Positions 35,107 to 44,885 of a stretch of 64,000 bases of DNA are shown one piece after another. Both the position numbers and the translations under genes were made by a program. The number at the start of each line of letters is the position of its first letter. Position 1 is the first letter of the stretch. The stretch lies in the NCBI RefSeq assembly GCF_900187305.1, contig NZ_LT906434.1, positions 682,001-746,000 of the forward strand. Reading direction: 5' to 3'. A model generated the notes under the pieces. That model was given only the letters and a program-made list of their open reading frames with translations, was not told where the DNA came from and did not search any database. The stretch is from Neisseria zoodegmatis. GTDB taxonomy: Bacteria > Pseudomonadota > Gammaproteobacteria > Burkholderiales > Neisseriaceae.

Positions 35107-35433
35107 ATGATGACTGAAAGCGAATTTTTACAGCATTCCGATGCTTTATTTACCCATATTGAAGACCAAATCGACGAGGGCGGCTGGGATTTCGACTGCC
35201 GTCTGAACGGTAATGTGTTAACCATTGAAGCGGGCGACGGCACGCAGATTATTGTGAACCGGCACACGCCTAATCAGGAATTGTGGATTGCGGCGAAAAG
35301 CGGCGGCTATCATTTTGCGGAGAAGGACGGCCGGTGGCTGGCAACGCGCGACGGCAGCGAGTTTTTTGCGGTGTTGAATCAGGCGCTGACTGCGGCGGCG
35401 GGTGAAGAAGTATGCGTAGAGGCGTATCGTTGA
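35107..35433 (+). CDS. cyaY: Frataxin-like iron-sulfur assembly protein CyaY
   Basis: A 108-residue CyaY. Starting at ATG 35107 ([15 protein letters not shown]) fits the family; an in-frame ATG at 35053 would add 18 residues without similarity. The acidic first helix ([19 protein letters not shown]) and the strands [33 protein letters not shown] are characteristic. It modulates iron delivery and cysteine desulfurase activity in Fe-S cluster assembly. Confidence 0.94.
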   Translation: MMTESEFLQHSDALFTHIEDQIDEGGWDFDCRLNGNVLTIEAGDGTQIIVNRHTPNQELWIAAKSGGYHFAEKDGRWLATRDGSEFFAVLNQALTAAAGEEVCVEAYR

Positions 35434-35464
35434 TGCGCTGTTGATGGGTTAATGAAGATGATAA

Positions 35465-35497
35465 AGAGGCCGTCTGAAAATGTTCAGACGGCCTCTT
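35465..35497 (+). terminator. Uptake-sequence hairpin terminator after cyaY
   Basis: AAGAGGCCGTCTGAA and TTCAGACGGCCTCTT with a minimal loop, between cyaY and the convergent hydrolase gene; it can serve both. Confidence 0.8.
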
Positions 35498-35587
35498 GGT
35501 TTGCGAACGGCCTTTAGTCTGGAGTTTGATTGGATATCTGCTTTTATTTTTAAGAGAGCAGATATGGTTTTTCAGACGGCCTGATGT

Positions 35588-36883
35588 TTACGGCTTACGT
35601 TGTTCAAACAACCAATCGCGTATGCCTTCAATGGCATAGGCAATCCGCCAAGTGTTGGCGTGGCTGGCGGTGCCGTTGTCGGTTTGGCCGGCGGGCGCAA
35701 TCGTGCCTTTTTGCAGCACGGTGTAGTGGATATTGGCATTTTGTCCACGCATGGCAGAAACTTCGGCATCAAGTTCGGACGGTGTGGCCATGCCGCTCCA
35801 CATTTTTTTGGCTACTTTCGCACCGTGTTTTTCCAAAGAGGCGGTAATGGCATTCATGTTTTTATGGACTTTTTCATCGTCTTCCGCCACGACAATCCAC
35901 ATTTTGTTTTTAGCCAGCGGTGCGGCGGCTTTGGCGGCTTCCCATTGCGGGGCGATGAGGTAGGAAGCGGCAAAGAAATCGGGATTTTTGGCGTTCATGG
36001 CCATCTGCATCATGCCGCCGGCGGATTGGCCAGTGGCGTAGCGGCGTGCGGGGTCGATGCTGTATTCGGTTTCCAAATGTTTGATCAGGTTAACCACGGC
36101 TTCCGGTTCTTTGCCCGTTGCTTGGTGGCTCATAGACTTGCGGTCGAATTGCGGCGCCAGCACCAGCGCTTCGTGTTTGGCTTGCGATTCGGGAGAGGCC
36201 CACACCACTGCGCCCAAGCCTTGCTTCAAGGTGTTTTTCACGTCGTTGCCGGCCACGGCGGCATCGTGGATGAACAAAACCAGCGGATAGGATTTTTTCG
36301 CGTCGTAATTTTTCGGCACGAAAAGGTTGTAGTTGAGCGAAATGCCGGTGAGCGGGTCGGCAAATTGAGCCTGTTTGAAGTCGTCCACAATCAGGTTGGC
36401 GGCTTGTTTGGTTTCACGCTCTTTGCCGTCGGGGATAATCACGTTGCCCGCAGTATCGGCCACATCGCCGGTTTGGGTGATTCTCAATTCGGGGCGGCGG
36501 CGGATAATGTCGCGGCCTTCAACGCCGAATGCCACAGCGTCTTCGTCTTTTTGGGAAAGCTCTACCACTACATATTTGCCGTCTTTTGCATCGGATGCGG
36601 TAACGGGCGCGTCGTTGCCGTAAACCTTGGTTACCGTGCGGCCTGCGACGGCGAAGTCTTCCACATCAAGCGATTCATTGCTCACGGGCTGGTTGTATTG
36701 AACCACGGCTGCGGTAATTTTCTGCCCGTCGCCGAATACCTCGGTTACCGCGGTCACGTCTTCCACCGTTTCGGCAGCGGTTATGTTTTCGGCGGGTTTG
36801 GTTGCGGGTGCAGACATTATCTGACAGCCGGACAATGCGGCAAGGCATCCTGCGGCGGCTAAAGCAGTAGTGAGTTTTTTCAT
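35588..36883 (-). CDS. Lipoprotein alpha/beta-hydrolase (esterase/peptidase-like)
   Basis: A 431-residue protein. The signal ends in the lipobox LSGC with Cys20. Residues about 40-165 form a beta-rich N-terminal domain seen in related secreted esterases. The hydrolase domain (about 175-431) has an oxyanion-side segment YPLVLFIHDAAVAG and the nucleophile elbow ATGQSAGGMM with Ser287. Likely acid and base residues are in VVAEDDEKVH and SHANTW. It resembles the PHB-depolymerase/feruloyl-esterase-like group of serine hydrolases. Substrate is unknown; it probably acts at the outer membrane or cell surface. Confidence 0.75.
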   Translation of the reverse strand: MKKLTTALAAAGCLAALSGCQIMSAPATKPAENITAAETVEDVTAVTEVFGDGQKITAAVVQYNQPVSNESLDVEDFAVAGRTVTKVYGNDAPVTASDAKDGKYVVVELSQKDEDAVAFGVEGRDIIRRRPELRITQTGDVADTAGNVIIPDGKERETKQAANLIVDDFKQAQFADPLTGISLNYNLFVPKNYDAKKSYPLVLFIHDAAVAGNDVKNTLKQGLGAVVWASPESQAKHEALVLAPQFDRKSMSHQATGKEPEAVVNLIKHLETEYSIDPARRYATGQSAGGMMQMAMNAKNPDFFAASYLIAPQWEAAKAAAPLAKNKMWIVVAEDDEKVHKNMNAITASLEKHGAKVAKKMWSGMATPSELDAEVSAMRGQNANIHYTVLQKGTIAPAGQTDNGTASHANTWRIAYAIEGIRDWLFEQRKP

Positions 36884-37302
36884 TTAAGCAGACTTTCGGA
36901 AAATCGGGCAGGGCAGTTCCGTTGGGGTGCGGGATAGGGCTGCATCTCTTCTTCAAAACCGTGTAAAACAGCGGCTGCTGCGGCTTGGCTTGAACGCGGC
37001 GGGGCGATATACAGGCCGTCTGAAACGGAAGTTTACTGCCTTTCAGTTGCGGATATAAACCGTTTAACTATACTCAGCCGCTACACGTTTGTGTTTGTTT
37101 GTCGGCGGAGCGGTGGATTTATTGTGTTAAGCGTTGTTTTAGACAATACAATAGGCCGTCTGAAACCCTATTCAGACGGCCTATATGCCAACAAGTTTCT
37201 TAATTTCTGCTTTATATCATCAAAAAAGCATATTTCATCTTCGCCTGCGCTTTTGGCGCAAGGAAAAAGCGGTAATCCGATGCCCGTTTTCCGTTACCGC
37301 TG
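36884..37302. other. Intergenic region between hydrolase and DUF4112 genes
   Basis: About 420 bases with a single uptake sequence near 37015-37024 and an inverted pair at 37151-37183. No gene or RNA element is apparent. Confidence 0.5.
37151..37183 (-). terminator. Uptake-sequence hairpin
   Basis: ATAGGCCGTCTGAA and TTCAGACGGCCTAT around a 5-base loop, downstream of the DUF4112 gene. Confidence 0.7.
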
Positions 37303-37788
37303 TCAAGCGAAAAGCGTCGGCAGCCAATGGTAAAGCCATACCATCAAGGCCCAAGACCATTTCAGCAGTAACACGATGCCCGCCAACAGCAGCAAAATGC
37401 CTACTGCCGCCATCGCCGCTCTGCGGTTTACTTGGCTGATCACGGCTTTGTCGCCCAAGGCGAAACCTTCAATCAGGGCAAAATTGCGCTTGTGCGACTT
37501 ATTGATAAAGTCCAGCACGTCGCCCAAAAAAGGAATCAGGCCGATCAAGATGTCCATCAGGCTGTTGAACAGCACAACCACAGTCAATCTGGCCGAACGC
37601 AGTTTCACCGCCGCCAAATACAGAAACACGGCGTGAAAGCTTTGTGAAACCACATCGCCCGCCACGGGGATTAAACCCAGTATGCCGTCGATATAGTAGT
37701 CGTCAAGATAGCGGCTGATTTCTTTCGCCGCGTGATAGCTGCGGCTTCTTTGCAAAGCATCGTGTTTGATGGGGGTGGGATGGTTCAT
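37303..37788 (-). CDS. DUF4112 membrane protein
   Basis: A 161-residue protein with hydrophobic segments around 35-60, 68-92 and 122-150. DDYYIDGILGLIPVAGDVVSQ and GLIPFLGDVLDFINKSHKRN carry the paired G-L-I-P-x-x-G-D motif that defines DUF4112. The two GLIP-GD motifs look like an internal repeat. Function is unknown in any species I know. Confidence 0.8.
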   Translation of the reverse strand: MNHPTPIKHDALQRSRSYHAAKEISRYLDDYYIDGILGLIPVAGDVVSQSFHAVFLYLAAVKLRSARLTVVVLFNSLMDILIGLIPFLGDVLDFINKSHKRNFALIEGFALGDKAVISQVNRRAAMAAVGILLLLAGIVLLLKWSWALMVWLYHWLPTLFA

Positions 37789-37961
37789 GATTATCTTTAG
37801 ATTTATTTAAAACAAACAGTTGTGTGCGCTCAATATACGGCTAGGCGGCGGATATATGTTGCGCCGAATAGATTGCCGATGCTTGAAGCCGCAATATTAT
37901 TCACGCAACATCTGAGGCCGTCTGAATAAGATGACCGGCGGTAAAAATACAGAATATTCAT

Positions 37962-38002
37962 AAAAATCCCCGAGCATGTTATCAAGCATGTTCGGGGATT
38001 TT
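37962..38002 (-). terminator. Intrinsic terminator after ntrX
   Basis: On the minus strand AAAATCCCCGA...CATG pairs with CATG...TCGGGGATTTTT, followed by a T run, about 40 bases beyond the ntrX stop. It is not built from an uptake sequence. Confidence 0.8.
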
Positions 38003-38041
38003 GATAAGACACAGGAGGCCGTCTGAAATGTTCAGCGGGCT

Positions 38042-39328
38042 TTAATCGTCATTGGATTTGTCGCTGTTGCGGCGTGAGAAATTAATGCCCAGCTGTTTCA
38101 GTTTTCGGTAGAGGTGCGTTCTTTCCAAACCCACTTTCTGCGCCACGCGGCTCATGTTGTGGCTTTCTTGAACGATATGGTATTCAAAATAGCGTCGTTC
38201 CAACTCTTCGCGCAATTCACGCAAAGGCATATTGAAATTGAAACCGCCGACCATTTCCGAAACAGGCGCATGGTTCATTTGCCCGCCCAGCACTGCATTG
38301 ACGGCTTGCTCTTCCACCGCGCTGTTCTCGGCGGTGATGGCCAAATTTTTGACCACGCTGCGCAATTGGTCGAGATTGCCCGGCCAGTCGTATTGGCGCA
38401 GGATATTCAATGCACCGGTGCTGAATTTGACCAGCGGTATTTTTTGCGTTTCAGCCAGTTCGCTCAGAATTTGGTCAACCAAAAACACGATATCGTCGGC
38501 CTGATTACGCAAAGGCGGAATCTGAATCACACAAGCGGAAAGGGCTTCTTTCAGTTTGGTATCGATTATTGAATGTTCGGCCGATTCGTTTAAAGGGCGG
38601 CTGCTGGCGCAGATAATGCGCACATTGCTGCGTTCTGCTTTGGTCAGCAAAAAGGCGATACCTTGTTGGATGCTGCGGCTGTATTGGGCAATGTCGCCCA
38701 AATAGAGAATACCGCCGCCCGCTTTTTGCAAAAGCTCCAACGGAATATCGACGATGTGTTCGGTTTTGCCCGGTTCCACCCACGGCGTGCCGTTTTTATG
38801 GAAATAACGTGCCACCAATTCAAACGGAGAACCCGGTTCGCCGCAAAGTAAAACGGGTTTGTTTTGTTTCACAACAGCTTCAAGCGCGCGGTTTAGCTCT
38901 TGAATGGAAGGGCTGTTGCCGAGTTTGTCGAGCGATAAGCCCGATGCGGCCTGCATTTCGCCGTATTTCAGCGCGCGGTCTACGGTGCTGAGCAGTTTTT
39001 GCAGGGCGATGGGTTTTTCCAGAAAATCCAATGCGCCGATTTTGGTGGCTTCAACTGCGGTATCGATACTGGCGTGGCCGCTCATCATTACCACAGGCAT
39101 ATTGAGCTGGCCGTTTTTCGCCCATTCTTTTAATAGCGTGATGCCGTCGCAATCGGGCATCCAAATATCCAGCAACACCATGGCCGGACGGGTTTGGTGG
39201 CGGAGCTGGCGGGCTTCTTCGGCATTCTCGGCGAGGGTTACGGTGTAGCCTTCGTCTTGAAGAATCTCGGAGAGAAGATCGCGGATGCCGATTTCATCAT
39301 CAACAATTAAAATATCAGTACTGCGCAT
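38042..39328 (-). CDS. ntrX: NtrX-type response regulator with degenerate AAA+ domain
   Basis: A 428-residue protein with receiver, central and Fis-type DNA-binding domains. The receiver has the acidic pair D10/D11, phosphoacceptor D54 (VLLDIWMPD) and K105 (LEKPI). The central domain has lost what a sigma-54 activator needs: the Walker A region reads GEPGSPFE (163-170) without lysine, and the segment where GAFTGA should be is missing. The HTH (SRVAQKVGLERTHLYRKLKQLGI) is intact. It therefore probably acts as a DNA-binding regulator with sigma-70, as proposed for neisserial NtrX controlling respiratory genes. It lies 5 bases after ntrY. Confidence 0.9.
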   Translation of the reverse strand: MRSTDILIVDDEIGIRDLLSEILQDEGYTVTLAENAEEARQLRHQTRPAMVLLDIWMPDCDGITLLKEWAKNGQLNMPVVMMSGHASIDTAVEATKIGALDFLEKPIALQKLLSTVDRALKYGEMQAASGLSLDKLGNSPSIQELNRALEAVVKQNKPVLLCGEPGSPFELVARYFHKNGTPWVEPGKTEHIVDIPLELLQKAGGGILYLGDIAQYSRSIQQGIAFLLTKAERSNVRIICASSRPLNESAEHSIIDTKLKEALSACVIQIPPLRNQADDIVFLVDQILSELAETQKIPLVKFSTGALNILRQYDWPGNLDQLRSVVKNLAITAENSAVEEQAVNAVLGGQMNHAPVSEMVGGFNFNMPLRELREELERRYFEYHIVQESHNMSRVAQKVGLERTHLYRKLKQLGINFSRRNSDKSNDD

Positions 39329-39333
39329 AATGT

Positions 39334-41445
39334 TTATACCAATCTGGGTAAGACTATATTAACAGCGGCGCCGCCTTCAGGCAGGTTGGAGAGGCTGATG
39401 CGGCCGCCATGTTCTTCGATAATTTTCTTTACCACGGGCAAGCCTAAACCGGTGCCCGTCGGTTTGTCGGTAACATAAGGCTCGAATGCGTGCTGCAACA
39501 TTTCTTTGCTGAAACTTTTGCCGTTGTTGCTTACGGTCAGCAGCACTTGGTCGTCGTCGGCAGCTTGTGTGGATACACACACGCGGGGCGAAAGTTCGTC
39601 TTCGGCGGCTTCGGCTGCATTCTTGAAAATATTATGCAAAACCTGCCGCATGGCGGTGGTGTCGGCGGCGATTGAAAAAGATATATTACTCAAATCGGCC
39701 TCGAATGTACACTTACTGCCCTCATAGAGCAGCAAAACTTCCTCAATAATTTGGTTTAAATCAAGCTGTTCGAGTTTAAGTGCGGGCGCTCGGGCATAGT
39801 TTCGGAACGCTTCGACCATTTCTTTCAATGCCGCAACCTGTTTGACTATCGTGTCTGTAGAGCGCGTAAGGATCTGCGCGTCCTGACCGCTGAGCTTGTC
39901 ATGCAATTTCCATGCCAATCTTTCTGCCGAGAGTTGGATGGGGGTGAGGGGGTTGCGGATTTCGTGTGCCAGCCGTTTGGCGACTTCGCCCCAAGCCGCT
40001 TCTTTTTGCGCTCTAACCAAGGCGGTGATGTCGTCGAATACCATCACGATGCCGTTATCGTTGTCGTCGGGCAAAATGGTGGCTTTGGCCAGTAAGATGC
40101 GGGATTCGTCGGGAGCGGCATAGCTTAGCTGTACGGGTTTGTCGACCGGCGCGGTATCGATAATCGAAGCAAAGGTTTCGGCCAGCACGGACTGCTGCGG
40201 AGATTTTCCCTGCCATTCGTACCAGCTGCTGCCGATCATGTTTTCCAAGGAAATGCCGAGGATTTCTTCTGCACTGTGGTTGAATGTTTTCAGACGGCCT
40301 TTATCGTCTAGGGTAACGACGCCTGTGGTTAGGCTTTCCAGTACACACTCAAGATAATGGCGCGCGGCTTCTTGTTGCAGGCGGTTGCGTTCGTTGGCTG
40401 CTTGGGCAATGCTCAACTGCTCGGTCATGTGGTTGAAGAGATGGGTTAATCTGCCGAATTCATCGTTGCGGAAAATCGGCCGTTTTTGCGAGAAATCGCC
40501 TTGTGCTACGGCACGTGCGCCTTCTGCCAACGACAATATCGGCTCTACAAAACGGCGTGCGAAATACAGCGCCATCACCAAAGCCAGCATAATCGCCAGT
40601 AAGGTGGCTACCAGCAAAGTTACCAGAAAGAAGCGTTGCAGGCCTTGTTTGGCGTAGGTCAGCTCGGCGTATTTGGCGCGGGCGGCTTCAATCAGGATGG
40701 CATCTTTGGCTACATCGGCAGGTACGGCTTGGCGGAAGAATAAAGCGCGGGAACGGTTGGTACCGTCGTCCAAAATCATCCAGCCTTGTGCGTAAAGTGC
40801 GTTATTCAGGTTTTCGATGCTGCTGGCCGAGCCGGTATCGAGCAATGTTTTGCGTGAGGATTCGTCGAGTTTTGGTTCAGGCAGATTGCTGATGTTACGC
40901 ACGACATCTGCTTGATTACTTTGGATGTTGTAAACGGCGAGTTGGTCAAAACGTTGGTTGCCGGGCAGGTTTTTCAGCGTTTGGGGAAGGTTGTGCCCCA
41001 AAGAAGAGGCGCCGATTAAGTCGATTTGGATGGGCACAGCTTGGCGCACGGCGTTGTCGAGTGAGAGATTTAAAGCCGACTTACTTAAATTCAGGCCGCG
41101 CTCCAAGGCTTCGTGCGTATCGTTGCCGAACCAGGAATTGATGCTGTTGGAAATAAATTGGGCCGATACGCCAAACAGAAACAGCCCGGGCAACACGGCA
41201 ACCAGTGTGAACATACCAGCCAGCCTGCGGGCGATTTGAGAGCCGAACACGCCTTTGCGCACGTCGCGCAGCAGCAGCCGCACATAGCGCACCAGCAGCC
41301 CCAGCAATACGACAACTAAAGCGCCGCTGGCTGCAATAATCCACCAAAAATAATAGCTTAGATCGCTGTCGTTTTCCGTTGCCAGTGTCAGGATATACAG
41401 GGAAATAAAGGAAAGCAGTCCGGCAATCAGAAGAAAGTGACGCAT
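39334..41445 (-). CDS. ntrY: NtrY-type membrane sensor kinase
   Basis: A 703-residue kinase. Transmembrane helices lie near 5-22, 32-55, 85-107 and about 275-298, with a periplasmic sensor region between the last two. A HAMP segment (RRFVEPILSLAEGARAVAQGDFSQ), a PAS domain (VLESLTTGVVTLDDKGRLKTFNHSAEEILG) and the kinase core follow. The phosphoacceptor is H494 in LAHEIRNPLTPIQLSAERL. ATP-site boxes NIFKNAAEAAED and TGTGLGLPVVKKIIEEHGG are intact. It pairs with NtrX; the redox or nitrogen signal is not evident from sequence. Confidence 0.93.
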   Translation of the reverse strand: MRHFLLIAGLLSFISLYILTLATENDSDLSYYFWWIIAASGALVVVLLGLLVRYVRLLLRDVRKGVFGSQIARRLAGMFTLVAVLPGLFLFGVSAQFISNSINSWFGNDTHEALERGLNLSKSALNLSLDNAVRQAVPIQIDLIGASSLGHNLPQTLKNLPGNQRFDQLAVYNIQSNQADVVRNISNLPEPKLDESSRKTLLDTGSASSIENLNNALYAQGWMILDDGTNRSRALFFRQAVPADVAKDAILIEAARAKYAELTYAKQGLQRFFLVTLLVATLLAIMLALVMALYFARRFVEPILSLAEGARAVAQGDFSQKRPIFRNDEFGRLTHLFNHMTEQLSIAQAANERNRLQQEAARHYLECVLESLTTGVVTLDDKGRLKTFNHSAEEILGISLENMIGSSWYEWQGKSPQQSVLAETFASIIDTAPVDKPVQLSYAAPDESRILLAKATILPDDNDNGIVMVFDDITALVRAQKEAAWGEVAKRLAHEIRNPLTPIQLSAERLAWKLHDKLSGQDAQILTRSTDTIVKQVAALKEMVEAFRNYARAPALKLEQLDLNQIIEEVLLLYEGSKCTFEADLSNISFSIAADTTAMRQVLHNIFKNAAEAAEDELSPRVCVSTQAADDDQVLLTVSNNGKSFSKEMLQHAFEPYVTDKPTGTGLGLPVVKKIIEEHGGRISLSNLPEGGAAVNIVLPRLV

Positions 41446-41448
41446 GGC

Positions 41449-42042
41449 TTACTCCTTCGTGATGGTAAGGGACTGCCAGCCGGAATCCAGCTGCCAGCTT
41501 TTCGAAGTCAGCGCATTAATCTGAAAAGGTTTGGGAAGTTGGGAGGTGCTTAATGAAAGCCTGATTTCGGCCTTGGTTTCTTTGGGCGAAACGCCGCTAA
41601 GCGCTCCATTGTGCAGCACCCGCCAGTTGGCTACGGCGCCGATACCGCGCAAGGCCGTTTCCAAGCTGTTGTATTCTGTGGAAAAAGTGCCCACGGTAAC
41701 GCGGTAGCGGTTGGTTAGCGGATGGTAGGAAAGTTTGTATTGAATGGTGTTGCCGCTGCCGACCAGATGCTCGAGTTTGAAACGGTAGGAGGCAATGGTA
41801 GGCGCGGAAAGCTGGTAATTCAGCGTGAAATTCAAAGGTACGCCCTGATTGAGGGCCTGTTTGAGCTGGTCGGGCAGCGTGGTTGAGAAACGGCTGCTGA
41901 CCGACATTTGCCCCGATGAGGTTAAGGTGGCTAAAGAGCGGGTTGCACTTATCCCTTCTGCGGCCGTCTGAAAAGATAAGGCCAGCAGAATGGGCAATAA
42001 CAGTAGTTTACTGTTTTTGAATAAGCGCGTAATAAAAGCCAT
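41449..42042 (-). CDS. DUF4390 exported protein
   Basis: A protein of about 197 residues starting at ATG 42042 (MAFITRLFKNSK), inside the 3' end of rsmB. A signal-like hydrophobic segment (LLLLPILLALSFQTAAEG) leads to a beta-rich domain with RFSTTLPDQLKQALNQGVPLNFTLNYQL and YHPLTNRYRV, diagnostic of DUF4390. The family is almost always encoded between rsmB and ntrY in betaproteobacteria, as here, suggesting a link to the NtrY periplasmic sensor. Part of the signal region is encoded by an uptake sequence (SFQTAAE). Confidence 0.82.
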   Translation of the reverse strand: MAFITRLFKNSKLLLLPILLALSFQTAAEGISATRSLATLTSSGQMSVSSRFSTTLPDQLKQALNQGVPLNFTLNYQLSAPTIASYRFKLEHLVGSGNTIQYKLSYHPLTNRYRVTVGTFSTEYNSLETALRGIGAVANWRVLHNGALSGVSPKETKAEIRLSLSTSQLPKPFQINALTSKSWQLDSGWQSLTITKE

Positions 42043-43267
42043 CTTGCTGTTTGTTGGGTAAAAGCACATGTGACTCTACACATCGGGCGTCGGCATGGCG
42101 GTTTAAAAATTTTTGTAGCTGTTGTTCGTTTTCTTCTACGAATATCGAGCAGGTTGCTAAAAGCATTCTGCCGTTTTTCGTCAGGGTTTGCCAGAGTGCG
42201 TCGAGCAACGCTTCCTGCTGGCGCGCGGTTTTGACGGCATCGCCGGGGCGGCGCAGCCATCTGATGTCGGGATTGCGTTTTAACACACCCGAGGCGGTGC
42301 AGGGTACGTCGGCTAGGATGGCATCGAAAGGCCGGCCGTCATACCATTTTTCAATGTCTTGTGCGTCGGCACATATGAGCGCTTCGGCATGGGCATTCAA
42401 TCGATTTAAGTTGTCGGCCACCCGTTTCAGACGGCCTTCATCGATATCTAAGGCGGTCAGGTTGCAGTCGGCGAGTTCCAATATGTGGCCGGTTTTGCCG
42501 CCGGGTGCGGCGCAGGCATCGAGAATGCGTTCGCCGTTTTGCGGGTTCAGCAGGTAGCCTGCTTGCTGTGCGCCGAAATCTTGTACCGATACGAGGCCGT
42601 CTGAAAAACCGGGCAGGCGGTTGACCGGTACGGCTTCCGCCAACATGACGGCATAGTCGTCTAAAGCGGTGGCGGCGATGCCTTCTTGCGCCAACAGTTT
42701 CAGATAAGTTTGGGCGTCGCTTTTACGGCGGTTGATGCGCAAAGTCATCGGCGGGTGCTGCTGCCATGCGGCAACCATGTTGTGCCAATGTTTCGGATAA
42801 TGGTTTTGCAGATAGCGAACCCACCATTCGGGCAAGTTGTATTTGGCAACATCGTTATGCTTACAGCCGGCATTCAGTTTTTCGCGTTCGCGCAGAAAGC
42901 GGCGCAATATGGCGTTGGTAAACGAACGGTATTGCCCTTTGCCGATTTTGGCGGCTGTATCAACGGCTTCGTTGACCACCGCATGAGGAGCGTTGGCGGT
43001 GTGGTTCAGTTGATACAGTGCGGCAATCAGGAGGCTTTCGAGTTTGGGTTCGGTAATGGGCTTATTGAGCATTTTGCCCAACATATAACGCAAACTGCCG
43101 CCGTAGCGTTGGCAGCCGTAGGCAATGTCTTGCAGAGCGCCGTTTTCCTGCGGGCTTAGTTCTGGATGCGCGGCACGGACGTTTGCCAGTGCATCTTGCA
43201 GGTTTTGCCCGGATGCAACTGCCGTTATTGTATCTGCCGCCAACTTTTGCGCCAAAGCCATACTCAC
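42008..43267 (-). CDS. rsmB: 16S rRNA m5C967 methyltransferase
   Basis: A 419-residue NusB-plus-SAM-methyltransferase protein. The N-terminal NusB-like domain is at 1-150. The catalytic domain has DACAAPGGKTGHILEL, ADVPCTASGVLKRNPDIRW with the first catalytic cysteine, and LLATCSIFVEENEQQLQ with the second. The GTG at 43267 overlaps the fmt stop (GTGA) and has GGGAGA upstream; an ATG two codons later is an alternative start. It modifies C967 of 16S rRNA. Confidence 0.94.
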   Translation of the reverse strand: MSMALAQKLAADTITAVASGQNLQDALANVRAAHPELSPQENGALQDIAYGCQRYGGSLRYMLGKMLNKPITEPKLESLLIAALYQLNHTANAPHAVVNEAVDTAAKIGKGQYRSFTNAILRRFLREREKLNAGCKHNDVAKYNLPEWWVRYLQNHYPKHWHNMVAAWQQHPPMTLRINRRKSDAQTYLKLLAQEGIAATALDDYAVMLAEAVPVNRLPGFSDGLVSVQDFGAQQAGYLLNPQNGERILDACAAPGGKTGHILELADCNLTALDIDEGRLKRVADNLNRLNAHAEALICADAQDIEKWYDGRPFDAILADVPCTASGVLKRNPDIRWLRRPGDAVKTARQQEALLDALWQTLTKNGRMLLATCSIFVEENEQQLQKFLNRHADARCVESHVLLPNKQQDGFYYALIQKQ

Positions 43268-44187
43268 AGGCGTTCTCCCGTTTCAATACGGTTTCCCGTC
43301 GCAAAAGCAGCTATATTCATGCGTTTGCTGCCTGCCGGCTGTAATTCGGTAATTTTCAGGGCGTGTTGTCCGCACGCGACAATCAGGCCGTCTGAACGGC
43401 ATTGCAGTACTGTACCGGCTTCTCCCTGACCTTCCACTACTTCGGCTTGCCAGATTTTCAGAGGTTTACCTTGGTATTCCGTCCAAGCGGCGGGCACGGG
43501 GTTGAACGCCCTGATTTTGCGCTCGATGATGTGGGCGGGTTCGCTCCAATTGATGCGGGCTTCTTCTTTGTTTAATTTGTTGGCGTAGGTGACGCCGTTT
43601 TCCGGCTGGGGCGTGCTGTTCAGACGGCCTTCTTGTTGCAGACGTTGCAAATCGGCCACGATGGCTTGCGCGCCTATATGTGCCAAAGCGTCGTGCACAT
43701 TGCCGGCGGTATCGGTGCTTTGAATAGTGTAGCGGTGTTCGCTGACCACGTTGCCGGTATCCAAGCCTGCATCCATTTGCATGATGCAAACGCCTGTTTC
43801 GGCGTCTCCCGCTTCAATAGCACGTTGGATGGGCGCGGCGCCCCGCCAGCGCGGCAGAAGCGAAGCATGGATGTTTAAGCAGCCATGCGTGGGAATGTCG
43901 AGGACGGCTTGGGGCAGAATAAGGCCGTAAGCGGCTACCACCATCACGTCGGCGTGTTGTTTACGCAACAGTTCTTGTGCGTCTTCATGGCGCAGGCTTT
44001 GCGGTTGGGCTACGGTTAAACCCAGCTCCAAAGCCGTTTGCTTTACAGGGCTGGGCTGGAGCTGCATGCCGCGTCCTTTGGGGCGGTCGGGTTGGGTCAG
44101 CACCAAAGGAATGTCAAAGCCTGCCTCGGCGATGGCTGATAAGGCGGATGCGGCGAAATCGGGCGTGCCGGCAAAAATCACTTTCAT
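43264..44187 (-). CDS. fmt: Methionyl-tRNA formyltransferase
   Basis: A 307-residue enzyme that formylates initiator Met-tRNA. The start MKVIFAGTPDFAASAL, the catalytic NIHASLLPRWRGAAPIQRAI (Asn, His) and the aspartate-containing MDAGLDTGNVV are canonical. The C-terminal OB-like tRNA-binding domain follows (VCGQHALKITELQPAGSKRMN-like). It lies between def and rsmB, the conserved def-fmt-rsmB order. Confidence 0.96.
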   Translation of the reverse strand: MKVIFAGTPDFAASALSAIAEAGFDIPLVLTQPDRPKGRGMQLQPSPVKQTALELGLTVAQPQSLRHEDAQELLRKQHADVMVVAAYGLILPQAVLDIPTHGCLNIHASLLPRWRGAAPIQRAIEAGDAETGVCIMQMDAGLDTGNVVSEHRYTIQSTDTAGNVHDALAHIGAQAIVADLQRLQQEGRLNSTPQPENGVTYANKLNKEEARINWSEPAHIIERKIRAFNPVPAAWTEYQGKPLKIWQAEVVEGQGEAGTVLQCRSDGLIVACGQHALKITELQPAGSKRMNIAAFATGNRIETGERL

Positions 44188-44214
44188 AGTTTAAAAGGCC
44201 GTCTGAACAAGGGA

Positions 44215-44718
44215 TTACAGATTGTGCTTGGCACGTTTTTTCAGCTTGGTTTTGATGCGGTTTTGCTTCAATGTGGATAAATATTCCACAAACACTTTAC
44301 CTGCCAAGTGATCCAGCTCGTGTTGAATGCAGATAGCCAGTAGACCGTCGGCTTCCAGCGTGAATTTTTCACCTTTTTCATTCAAGGCTTCTACTGTGAC
44401 ACGTTCCGCACGGGTTACGGTGTCGTAGATGCCGGGCACGGACAAACAGCCTTCTTCATAAGTGGTTTCGCCGTCTTTGTGGGTGATGATCGGATTGATG
44501 AATACCCGCGGTTCGTTTTGTTCTTCCGACAAATCCATCACGACCACGCGCTCATGCACATTGACTTGCGTGGCAGCCAAGCCGATGCCGCGTGCTTCGT
44601 ACATGGTTTCCAGCATATCGCCGACCAGCGTTTGGATGCGCCCGTCGATTTCGGCTACCGGTTTTGCAACAGTGTGCAGGCGCTCGTCGGGATACTGGAG
44701 AATGTTAAGTAATGCCAT
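44215..44718 (-). CDS. def: Peptide deformylase
   Basis: A 167-residue metalloenzyme that removes the N-formyl group from nascent proteins. All three motifs are present: [22 protein letters not shown] with the metal cysteine, and [12 protein letters not shown] with the HEXXH metal ligands. It starts the def-fmt-rsmB-DUF4390-ntrY-ntrX gene run. Confidence 0.97.
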   Translation of the reverse strand: MALLNILQYPDERLHTVAKPVAEIDGRIQTLVGDMLETMYEARGIGLAATQVNVHERVVVMDLSEEQNEPRVFINPIITHKDGETTYEEGCLSVPGIYDTVTRAERVTVEALNEKGEKFTLEADGLLAICIQHELDHLAGKVFVEYLSTLKQNRIKTKLKKRAKHNL

Positions 44719-44885
44719 AGTTGAATCTCTAATGTAAAAATATGTGTGTTTGATGCTATGATAACGGCAATATTCAGTGATAAAATATTACGCAGATTTT
44801 ATTACATGTCCTATCCGCAAAGAGCCATTATGCTCATTGTTAAAGTTAATTAAAGACAATCAATTCGATTTCAAGGGGAGCAGTC

